This document shows positions 1 through 5,393 of a stretch of 8,850 nucleotides of DNA, piece after piece. Position numbers and translations under genes: made by a program. The DNA lies in the NCBI GenBank assembly GCA_937892015.1, contig CALAUY010000177.1, positions 1 to 8,850 on the forward strand, read 5' to 3'. Position 1 is the first letter of the stretch. Every line of letters starts with the position of its first letter. The notes below the pieces were generated by a model. That model was not told where the DNA came from. It did not search any database and worked only from the letters and a program-made list of their open reading frames with translations. This DNA comes from an uncultured Bacteroidales bacterium (lineage in GTDB: Bacteria; Bacteroidota; Bacteroidia; Bacteroidales; Paludibacteraceae).

Positions 1-54
1 CACCATTGTTGTTCTGTCCACCATTGTTGTTCTGTCCACCATTGTTGTTCTGTC
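1..54. repeat. Perfect 18-bp tandem repeat, three copies, cut by the window edge
   Basis: The unit CACCATTGTTGTTCTGTC is repeated three times without a mismatch at 1-18, 19-36 and 37-54. On the minus strand it lies in the rho frame and encodes the hexapeptide period GGQNNN. Because 18 is a multiple of three, gain or loss of units would change protein length without a frameshift. The array reaches the first base of the window, so the true copy number is unknown, and assembly probably stopped here because of the repeat. Confidence 0.95.
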
Positions 55-751
55 CGTTCTGAATGCCTTGATTCTGTTGCATTTGTTGTTGTCTGAGACG
101 TTTGCGCTCTTTGTGTGCACGGTCGTCTTCAAACGCGAACATAGCGGCTTCCATAGCGGCACGTGCAGCCTCTTCACGCTTGGCGCGGAGAGCAACCTCC
201 GTCGGGTCTTCTTCAACAGGGGCAACGGGAGTAGAGGGTTGAGTCGGTGGCTCAAGAGTCGCCGGCTTTTCAGGTTCTGCCTGAACATGCGGTCGGTCCG
301 GAGTGTCCGTGATGACGGGTTGAGCGGGTGCAGGTGTTGGCATCTGTTCGGTAGGCAGTTCAGGGAAAAGAGGTGTCTTACGAGGTCTGCCACGCCGACG
401 AGCCTGCATACGTGCCTGCTCTTCTGTACGTTGCTCTACCTGTTCAGCCATGGCTTTCTGTTCTTCAGCTTGCGAGGTTATTATGACTGCTTTGTTGGTG
501 ATGTGCAGCCCTACTTTCTCTACCTTTTCTTTTTTTTGCGCGACGCGCGTGCGCTCACGCTTGCGTGCAGGTGTACGCGATTCGGCCTTGGCCTCTACTT
601 TGGCCGCATGCTGCTCAGCCTGTGCGTCCAAAATAGCATAAATCAGTTCTTGCTGTTCGGCTCCACGCTTCAGTTTGAGTCCGAACTCTTTAGCGATTGT
701 TTTCAGTTCATCGAGCGAAAGTTGCCCGAGTCGGTTCATGTCGTATGTCAT
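1..751 (-). CDS. rho: Transcription termination factor Rho, N-terminal part (runs off the window)
   Basis: The open frame runs from ATG at 751 to the window edge: 250 complete codons and no stop. Rho is the hexameric RNA helicase that ends transcription. Residues 8-42 resemble the Rho N-terminal SAP-like domain (LSLDELKTIAKEFGL, then QELIYAILDAQ). Residues 50-80 are basic. Residues 118-125 carry an AT-hook-like RGRPRK. Residues 130-185 are rich in Pro, Glu and Thr; 186-220 are charged and probably helical; 221-250 are Gln/Asn/Gly-rich, ending in GGQNNN repeats. The RNA-binding and ATPase domains would lie beyond the edge and are not seen. Long disordered inserts are known in Bacteroidetes Rho proteins. 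The first of two in-frame ATGs (751 and 739) was chosen because it lies 3 bases after the DUF4290 stop, preceded by an A-rich stretch. The identification rests on the N-terminal domain and overall architecture only, so another SAP-domain protein is possible. Confidence 0.78.
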   Translation of the reverse strand, partial: MTYDMNRLGQLSLDELKTIAKEFGLKLKRGAEQQELIYAILDAQAEQHAAKVEAKAESRTPARKRERTRVAQKKEKVEKVGLHITNKAVIITSQAEEQKAMAEQVEQRTEEQARMQARRRGRPRKTPLFPELPTEQMPTPAPAQPVITDTPDRPHVQAEPEKPATLEPPTQPSTPVAPVEEDPTEVALRAKREEAARAAMEAAMFAFEDDRAHKERKRLRQQQMQQNQGIQNGQNNNGGQNNNGGQNNNG

Positions 752-754
752 AGA

Positions 755-1354
755 TTATTTTTTCTTCTTTTTGTTGTGTGAATTTTGGTTTTTCTGGTCT
801 TTGGGCACGAGTTGCCAAGCGTGTAGAAGGTTGAATCCCTCGAAATCGCACGACAACTGTCCGTTTGACAGGATATGGATATCTTCAATGATACGTTCGC
901 GCTCCACTTGGTCTTTGTTCCAGAGTAGATACTGCTGTTTGAGTTTGTTAGCGAGTCGGCAGATGAGGTACTGCCTGCGCTCGATGTCGGTTTCTTCCAC
1001 CGCTTGCTTGACCATCGTTTGGATGATACGTCCGTACTGCCGCATGCGTATAGGAGTGGTGTTGTACGGCAGTTTGTCGGGTTGCAGATGCAGTTCTTCG
1101 GGATGAGGCATGCCGAACGGCCAGTTGATGTCGAGTCGAAAGCCTGACATGACGGCGAGGTGGTCGTAAACGACGTGCTTGGACTCTTCTTGCCTCAGAT
1201 AGGGGAAGAGGCTCTGCATCGTGCGGATGATAGTCGCGACGCATTGTTCGCGTTGCTCGGGGTCTTGGATGGTGATGGCGTACTCCACCATTCGCTGCAC
1301 ATTGCGTCCATAGTCACGCATGAGCAGTTTGCCTTGTAAAGTCGGGTAATCCAT
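755..1354 (-). CDS. DUF4290 family protein, function unknown
   Basis: This 199-residue protein is recognised as the Bacteroidetes-specific DUF4290 family from two blocks: an N-terminal DYGRNVQRMVEYA with YDHLAVMSGFRLDINWPF (about residues 14-80), and a second YGRIIQTMVKQAVEETD with QQYLLWNKD and ILSNGQL (about 107-166). The two YGR-start helices (residues 15-26 and 107-118) look alike, suggesting an internal duplication. It has no signal peptide or membrane segment, so it is probably cytoplasmic and mostly helical. No catalytic motif is visible and no biochemical role is known to me. The C-terminus is a run of five lysines. Its ATG overlaps the stop of the upstream gene (TAATG), implying translational coupling, and rho starts 3 bases after its stop. 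It is therefore likely co-transcribed with both. Confidence 0.88.
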   Translation of the reverse strand: MDYPTLQGKLLMRDYGRNVQRMVEYAITIQDPEQREQCVATIIRTMQSLFPYLRQEESKHVVYDHLAVMSGFRLDINWPFGMPHPEELHLQPDKLPYNTTPIRMRQYGRIIQTMVKQAVEETDIERRQYLICRLANKLKQQYLLWNKDQVERERIIEDIHILSNGQLSCDFEGFNLLHAWQLVPKDQKNQNSHNKKKKK

Positions 1355-2421
1355 TATTTCTGCTTAACGAGGTAAATCATTGTAGGGTAGTGGTCGGAGT
1401 AGCCGTTCAACCAAACGCCGCCCTTGTGCGTACGAAGCGGTGTTCCCTTATCTTTCCCTTCCTGGACGGTTAGGAAAGGTTTATTGAAAATCTCTGCCTG
1501 CCAGTAGCTCCACGCTTTTTTCGAGCGCTCGGCATGTGCGAGGGGTTCGGAGATGATTATCTGGTCGAAGAGATCCCACGAGCCATTGTATGCGAGCGAT
1601 CCGATGCCGCGGTCGAGCGTTTTCCACATGGTGTTGAAGAACCCCTGTGGTTCCACTGCATCGCGGTCTTTGCGTGCCGCCAGCACATCAGCGCAAGAGT
1701 GGTTGTACGGGTCGTCGTTGAGGTCACCCATGATGATGATTTTCGCCCCCGGGTCTTTGAGGTAGAGACTGTCGGCAATGTGCTTGCAAAGCATGGCGGC
1801 AGTGTCGCGTGTGGCACGGCTGCTTTCCTCACCTCCATAGCGTGAGGGCCAGTGGTTGACGATGACGTGAATCTTGTCGCGTACGATACCCCTATCGTCT
1901 TTGAGGTATCCGCTCACGAGCAGTTGCAGACGGCTCTTTACCACGCCTCCATCGGCATAATGGGCTTTGAGCTCATACCCGACGGGTTTGCCCACAGGCG
2001 TGAAATACGATGGGTTGTACAGAAAACCCACATCAACACCGCGTCGGTCAGGACCCTCCAGCAAGATAGGCTGATAGTGACGGTCGGCTAGTTCGGGCTG
2101 TTTCACCAAGTCTTCAAGGCACCCGATATTCTCCACTTCGGCAACGCCGATGCAGATGGCACCCAGCGGCGATTTGTCGAGACCGAACTGCGAGATGGCA
2201 AATGCCAGTTTGTGCAACTTGTTCTCGTACTTGAGTGCCGTCCAGTGGTTGCCCCCACTTGGCAGATACTCATAATCGTTCTTGCCCTCATCGTGAATGG
2301 TGTCGAAGAGGTTTTCCAGATTGTAAAATGCGATACAACGTACAATGTAGTTGTCTTCTGATTGTGCAAACACCCCTAAACAAAGGGTGGTCATGCAAAG
2401 CGTTAAAAGAACTTTTTTCAT
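1354..2421 (-). CDS. Exported endonuclease/exonuclease/phosphatase (EEP) family protein
   Basis: This 355-residue protein has a clear signal peptide: MKK, a hydrophobic core (residues 4-17), and a likely cleavage site near VFA|QS (19/20). There is no lipobox cysteine, so it is probably periplasmic or secreted. EEP-fold metal-dependent phosphodiesterase motifs appear in order: AFYNLENLFD (31-40, with N34 and E36), GVAEVEN (92-98, metal-ligand Glu), VNHWPSR (188-194, with H190), GDLNDDP (232-238, D233 and N235) and YSDHYP (341-346, with D343 and catalytic H344). All key residues appear intact, so it should be active. The fold covers DNases, nucleotide and sugar phosphatases and lipid phosphodiesterases; the substrate cannot be read from sequence. 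Export points to extracellular nucleic acid or phosphoester use rather than genome repair. It is the first gene of the group with DUF4290 and rho, and has its own promoter at 2484-2519. Confidence 0.9.
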   Translation of the reverse strand: MKKVLLTLCMTTLCLGVFAQSEDNYIVRCIAFYNLENLFDTIHDEGKNDYEYLPSGGNHWTALKYENKLHKLAFAISQFGLDKSPLGAICIGVAEVENIGCLEDLVKQPELADRHYQPILLEGPDRRGVDVGFLYNPSYFTPVGKPVGYELKAHYADGGVVKSRLQLLVSGYLKDDRGIVRDKIHVIVNHWPSRYGGEESSRATRDTAAMLCKHIADSLYLKDPGAKIIIMGDLNDDPYNHSCADVLAARKDRDAVEPQGFFNTMWKTLDRGIGSLAYNGSWDLFDQIIISEPLAHAERSKKAWSYWQAEIFNKPFLTVQEGKDKGTPLRTHKGGVWLNGYSDHYPTMIYLVKQK

Positions 2422-2483
2422 ATGTAAATTTTGAAATATTTTCGTGTGAAACGAGGTCCATTTGGAGGTTTATCGAATTGCGA

Positions 2484-2519
2484 GTGCAAAGTTACTGCTT
2501 TTTTTTCATTTATGCAAGT
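2484..2519 (-). promoter_or_regulatory. Bacteroidetes-type promoter of the EEP–DUF4290–rho group
   Basis: On the minus strand CTTG (2518-2515) is followed after exactly 20 bases by TAACTTTG (2494-2487). This matches the Bacteroidetes primary sigma factor consensus TTTG–N19-21–TAnnTTTG with one mismatch in the upstream element. The spacer holds a run of eight A and ends in GCAG. The expected start of transcription is near 2480, giving a leader of about 60 bases that is A/T-rich close to the start codon and has no evident Shine-Dalgarno site. Confidence 0.75.
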
Positions 2520-2586
2520 TTTTTTTAAGAAAAATGTATAAAAACAGCAAAAAAAGCTATTTTTCTTTCAAAAAAGGAATTTTTTT
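2519..2586. other. Helically phased A/T tracts between divergent promoters (predicted curved DNA)
   Basis: Runs of 5-8 A or T lie at 2519-2526 (T8), 2530-2534 (A5), 2540-2544 (A5), 2549-2555 (A7), 2560-2564 (T5), 2570-2575 (A6) and 2580-2586 (T7). Their centres fall at about 2522.5, 2532, 2542, 2552, 2562, 2572.5 and 2583, so neighbours are 9.5-10.5 bases apart. Phased A-tracts bend DNA in one direction. The block sits directly upstream of both the leftward promoter (2484-2519) and the rightward ssb promoter (2595-2630), where curved DNA or UP-like A-tracts could affect RNA polymerase or nucleoid-protein binding. The spacing is seen directly; the regulatory role is inferred. No gene is present from 2422 to 2654. 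Confidence 0.6.
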
Positions 2587-2594
2587 AGCCAAAT

Positions 2595-2630
2595 ACTTGC
2601 AAATATCAAAAAAATGTAGTAACTTTGCAC
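2595..2630 (+). promoter_or_regulatory. Bacteroidetes-type promoter of ssb
   Basis: CTTG at 2596-2599 is separated by 20 bases from TAACTTTG at 2620-2627, matching the TTTG / TAnnTTTG consensus apart from one base. The spacer contains seven A and ends in GTAG. Transcription should begin near 2634, leaving a leader of about 20 bases (AACATTTTAAGAAAAACAAG region) that is A-rich and lacks a Shine-Dalgarno site. The element is nearly identical to the promoters at 2484-2519 and 5337-5372. Confidence 0.75.
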
Positions 2631-2654
2631 AACATTTTAAGAAAAACAAGCATC

Positions 2655-3056
2655 ATGTCATCAGTAAACAAGGCGATTTTGATTGGTAACGTCGGGTCAG
2701 ACCCGGAAGTACGTTACTTGGAGAGAGGAGTAGCTGTTGCCACATTTCCGTTAGCTACTACCGAACGAGGTTATGTAATGCAGAACGGAGTTCAGGTGCC
2801 CGACAAAACAGAGTGGCACAATATTGTGCTTTGGCGCAATTTGGCCGAATGGGGAGAGCGGTACATCCGAAAGAGTATGAAACTGTACGTTGAGGGTAAA
2901 CTTCAGACGCGCAGTTGGGAGAAGGAGGGAATCCGCAAGCAGAAAACGGAGATTGTTGCAGAGAACGTCCAGATACTGTGGCGTCCTGAACAGCCCCAGA
3001 CAGACAACAAGGGAAGTGACATACAAGACGAGGATCCATACCTCGATAATCTGTAG
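2655..3056 (+). CDS. ssb: Single-stranded DNA-binding protein
   Basis: The 133-residue product binds single-stranded DNA during replication, recombination and repair. The OB-fold is recognisable: MSSVNKAILIGNVGSDPEVRY (1-21), TEWHNIVLW (52-60), YVEGKLQTRSW (78-88) and a closing strand to about residue 108, with aromatics W54, W60 and W88 where DNA-stacking residues are expected. The start is ATG 2655. An upstream in-frame TTG at 2625 lies inside the promoter -7 element and would add residues foreign to the family. The C-terminal tail is only about 23 residues, much shorter than the long linker of E. coli SSB. It ends DEDPYLDNL rather than the usual DDxPF-type tip that docks partner proteins. 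It is transcribed alone from its own promoter and is convergent with the EF-G2 gene. Confidence 0.93.
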   Translation: MSSVNKAILIGNVGSDPEVRYLERGVAVATFPLATTERGYVMQNGVQVPDKTEWHNIVLWRNLAEWGERYIRKSMKLYVEGKLQTRSWEKEGIRKQKTEIVAENVQILWRPEQPQTDNKGSDIQDEDPYLDNL

Positions 3057-3074
3057 TCGTTCGCTTTTTTTCAG

Positions 3075-3109
3075 ACATCGGCCCGTTTCGTTTGGAAGCG
3101 GGCCGATGT
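3075..3109. terminator. Hairpin between convergent ssb and EF-G2 genes, probable bidirectional terminator
   Basis: The arms ACATCGGCCCG (3075-3085) and CGGGCCGATGT (3099-3109) are perfect 11-bp complements. The stem extends inward by four more pairs, one of them G-U, leaving a 5-base loop (3090-3094). It lies 18 bases after the ssb stop and 19 bases after the EF-G2 stop read from the other side, the expected place for a shared terminator. There is no T-run after the hairpin in either direction. The seven T at 3065-3071 precede the hairpin on the plus strand, so it is not a textbook intrinsic terminator. Confidence 0.6.
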
Positions 3110-3128
3110 GTTGTAAGACGATAGGTGC

Positions 3129-5288
3129 TTAATCTTCGTCGTGTTGTTCAGCAGCATAGGCTGCAAGCAGTTTCTCTTGCACGTCACCCGGCACGAGCTG
3201 ATATTCAGCGGGTTCCATGGTGAAGTTAGCACGTCCTCCGGATAGTGAGCTGAGGGTGGTGGAGTAGCTGCCAATCTCGGCGAGCGGTACGCGTGCCGTC
3301 AGTTTCTCGTATCCGCTTTCGGACGACATACCTAGGATGACGCCACGCCTGTTCTGCATATCGCTCATTACGTCACCCATCTTGTCGGACGGCGTAAGAA
3401 CGGTTACCTCGTAGATAGGTTCGAGCACTTTGGGTCCTGCCTCGCGGAAAGCTTGTGCAAAAGCGTTACGTGCGGCCAGACGGAATGAGAGTTCGTTTGA
3501 GTCAACAGGGTGCATCTTGCCGTCATAGACGATGACGCGTACGTCGCGTGCGTACGAACCGGTAAGCGGTCCTGACTCCATCTTGTCCATAAGACCCTTG
3601 AGGATGGCAGGCATGAAGCGTGCGTCGATGGCACCACCCACGATGGAGTTGACCATCACGAGCTTGCCGCCCCATTCGAGTTCCACTTCTTGCGTGTCGC
3701 GCGGAGTAATCTTGTACTCTTGCCCGCCGAACTTATAGATCTCTTTGGGCTCAACACCCTCGATGTACGGCTCTACGATGAGGTGTACCTCACCGAACTG
3801 ACCGGCACCACCTGACTGTTTCTTATGACGATAGTCCGAACGCGCCGCTTTGGTGATGGTCTCGCGATACGGAATCTTCGGCTCGCCGTACTCAATCTGA
3901 ATCTTCTCGTTGTTCTCCAAACGCCATTTGAGCGTGCGCAGATGGAACTCGCCCATACCGCTGACAATCGTTTGGCGCAGTTCTTTGCTGACTTCGATAC
4001 GCCATGTCGGGTCCTCCTCGCACTGACGAGCGATAATCTGCATCATCTTCTCGTTCTCGCCTTGATTGACTGCCTTGACCGAGCGGCGGTAACGTGCACG
4101 CGGGTATTGGATATGGCCGAACGTGAAGTCGGCACCTTTCGCGTTGAGGGTGTTGCCGGTGCGTGTATCTTTCAGTTTGACAGTAGCTCCTATGTCGCCT
4201 GCGTGCAGCTCATCCACTTGCGTGCGGATAGATCCGTCAACAGCGTAGAGTTGCGAGATGCGCTCTTTGGAGTTGCGGTCCGTGTTCTGCAGGTCGTCAC
4301 CCATGCGGATGACCCCTTGCGCCACTTTGAAGTAGTTGACCTCTCCGATATGCGGTTCCACGGATGTCTTGAAGACAAAGATAGAAGCAGGTGCATCATC
4401 GGTGCACTTAATCTGTTCGCCCTCGGTGGTAACCATCGGTTCGCTTTGATCAACCGACGGGGCGATATTGCCGAGGAACTCCATGAGTCGTCGAACGCCC
4501 ATATCCCTGCCGGCACAAACGCAGAAGATGGGGAACACGTCGCGCATGGCCATACCGGCACGAATGCCCGAACGCATCTCATCCTCAGTAAGTTCGCCCT
4601 GCTCGAAATACTTGTCCATGAGCGACTCGTCGTTCTCTGCCGCTGCTTCCAAGAGTTTGCTATGCAGGTCTTCGGCCTTGCTCATCAGTTCAGCGGGGAT
4701 GTCCTGTACGTCGGGTTTGCCGCCTTCGGGTTTCCATACGTACATCTTCATCTTCAGTACGTCCACCAGTGCATTGAAGCCAGGGCCGACGTTCACGGGG
4801 AACTGGATGGCCACTGCTTTGTTGCCATATACCGAGTGGATGGCCTCTACGGTACGGTCGTAATCGGCCTCGCTGTGGTCGAGTTTGTTAAGAAGGAAGA
4901 TGACGGGTTTCTTGTGTTCTGCCGCATAACGGAAATGGCTCTGCGTACCCACCTCGATGCCGTTCTGGGCACTGACGAGGATGATGGCCGTGTCGGTTAC
5001 GTTCAGCGCCGTGATGGCACCTCCAACGAAATCGTCCGAACCCGGGCAATCGATGATGTTGAGCTTCTTGCCCATGAACTCGATGTTGTGAACTGTGGGG
5101 AAAACGGAGTAACCGTACTCTTTTTCCACGGGGAAATAGTCGCTGACAGTGGTTCCGGCCTCTACGGTTCCGCGACGTTTGATGACCTCTGACTCAAAGA
5201 GCATCGATTCAATCAACGTGGTTTTGCCGCTGCCGGAGGCACCAAGCAAGGAGAAATTCTTAATCTCCGATGAGTGATAGATCTTCAT
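3129..5288 (-). CDS. EF-G paralog (EF-G2 type) with altered GTPase motifs
   Basis: The 719-residue protein has full elongation factor G architecture: G domain (about 1-280), domain II (300-390), III (400-480, with SGMGEFHL at 443-450), IV (480-610, with QSGGAGQFG at 491-499 and HPVDSNELSF at 593-602) and V (620-700, with NRRG). The tip residues that enter the ribosomal A site, including H593, are kept. The GTPase motifs are unusual. The P-loop is GASGSGKT (16-23), with Gly19 where EF-G has Asp. The switch I RGITI-like segment reads YGYSV (58-62). Switch II reads DCPGSDDF (80-87), with Ser84 replacing the catalytic His of DTPGHVDF. NKLD (134-137) is kept. A Bacteroides thetaiotaomicron EF-G2 is reported to support translation in starvation without GTP hydrolysis; this looks like that family. 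It has its own promoter, and housekeeping fusA is not in the window. The role is inferred from the family. Confidence 0.9.
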   Translation of the reverse strand: MKIYHSSEIKNFSLLGASGSGKTTLIESMLFESEVIKRRGTVEAGTTVSDYFPVEKEYGYSVFPTVHNIEFMGKKLNIIDCPGSDDFVGGAITALNVTDTAIILVSAQNGIEVGTQSHFRYAAEHKKPVIFLLNKLDHSEADYDRTVEAIHSVYGNKAVAIQFPVNVGPGFNALVDVLKMKMYVWKPEGGKPDVQDIPAELMSKAEDLHSKLLEAAAENDESLMDKYFEQGELTEDEMRSGIRAGMAMRDVFPIFCVCAGRDMGVRRLMEFLGNIAPSVDQSEPMVTTEGEQIKCTDDAPASIFVFKTSVEPHIGEVNYFKVAQGVIRMGDDLQNTDRNSKERISQLYAVDGSIRTQVDELHAGDIGATVKLKDTRTGNTLNAKGADFTFGHIQYPRARYRRSVKAVNQGENEKMMQIIARQCEEDPTWRIEVSKELRQTIVSGMGEFHLRTLKWRLENNEKIQIEYGEPKIPYRETITKAARSDYRHKKQSGGAGQFGEVHLIVEPYIEGVEPKEIYKFGGQEYKITPRDTQEVELEWGGKLVMVNSIVGGAIDARFMPAILKGLMDKMESGPLTGSYARDVRVIVYDGKMHPVDSNELSFRLAARNAFAQAFREAGPKVLEPIYEVTVLTPSDKMGDVMSDMQNRRGVILGMSSESGYEKLTARVPLAEIGSYSTTLSSLSGGRANFTMEPAEYQLVPGDVQEKLLAAYAAEQHDED

Positions 5289-5336
5289 AAATGTGTTTGT
5301 TATATAGTATTATTTTTGTCTTTGTTGCGTTTTCGG

Positions 5337-5372
5337 GTGCAAAATTACTGCTTTTTTTTCAAATATGCAAAT
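5337..5372 (-). promoter_or_regulatory. Bacteroidetes-type promoter of the EF-G2 gene
   Basis: On the minus strand TTTG (5371-5368) and TAATTTTG (5347-5340) are separated by exactly 20 bases, a perfect match to the TTTG / TAnnTTTG consensus. The spacer holds eight A and GCAG, as in the EEP promoter. Transcription should begin near 5333, leaving a leader of about 45 bases rich in A and C with no Shine-Dalgarno site. The promoter sits in the 105-base gap between the mutS stop and the EF-G2 start. I see no strong terminator hairpin in that gap, so some read-through from mutS is possible. Confidence 0.8.
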
Positions 5373-5393
5373 ATTTTAGTAAAAAAATGCATT

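Noticed and set aside
1..54. Possible CRISPR array
   Set aside because: The 18-bp units are directly adjacent with no unique spacers and continue a protein reading frame; this is a coding tandem repeat.
68..781. Plus-strand open frame of 237 codons
   Set aside because: It is antisense to rho and its product is Cys/Phe/Arg-rich nonsense; the minus-strand frame gives a coherent Rho N-terminus across the same bases.
2625..2654. Upstream TTG start that would lengthen SSB by ten residues
   Set aside because: The TTG falls inside the promoter -7 element, so it would not be in the transcript, and SSB proteins begin at the MSSVNKAILIG segment.
3825..5192. Long plus-strand open frame of 455 codons opposite the EF-G2 gene
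   Set aside because: It lies wholly antisense to a well-supported EF-G family gene, its product shows no recognisable domain, and it is explained by the codon bias of the real gene.
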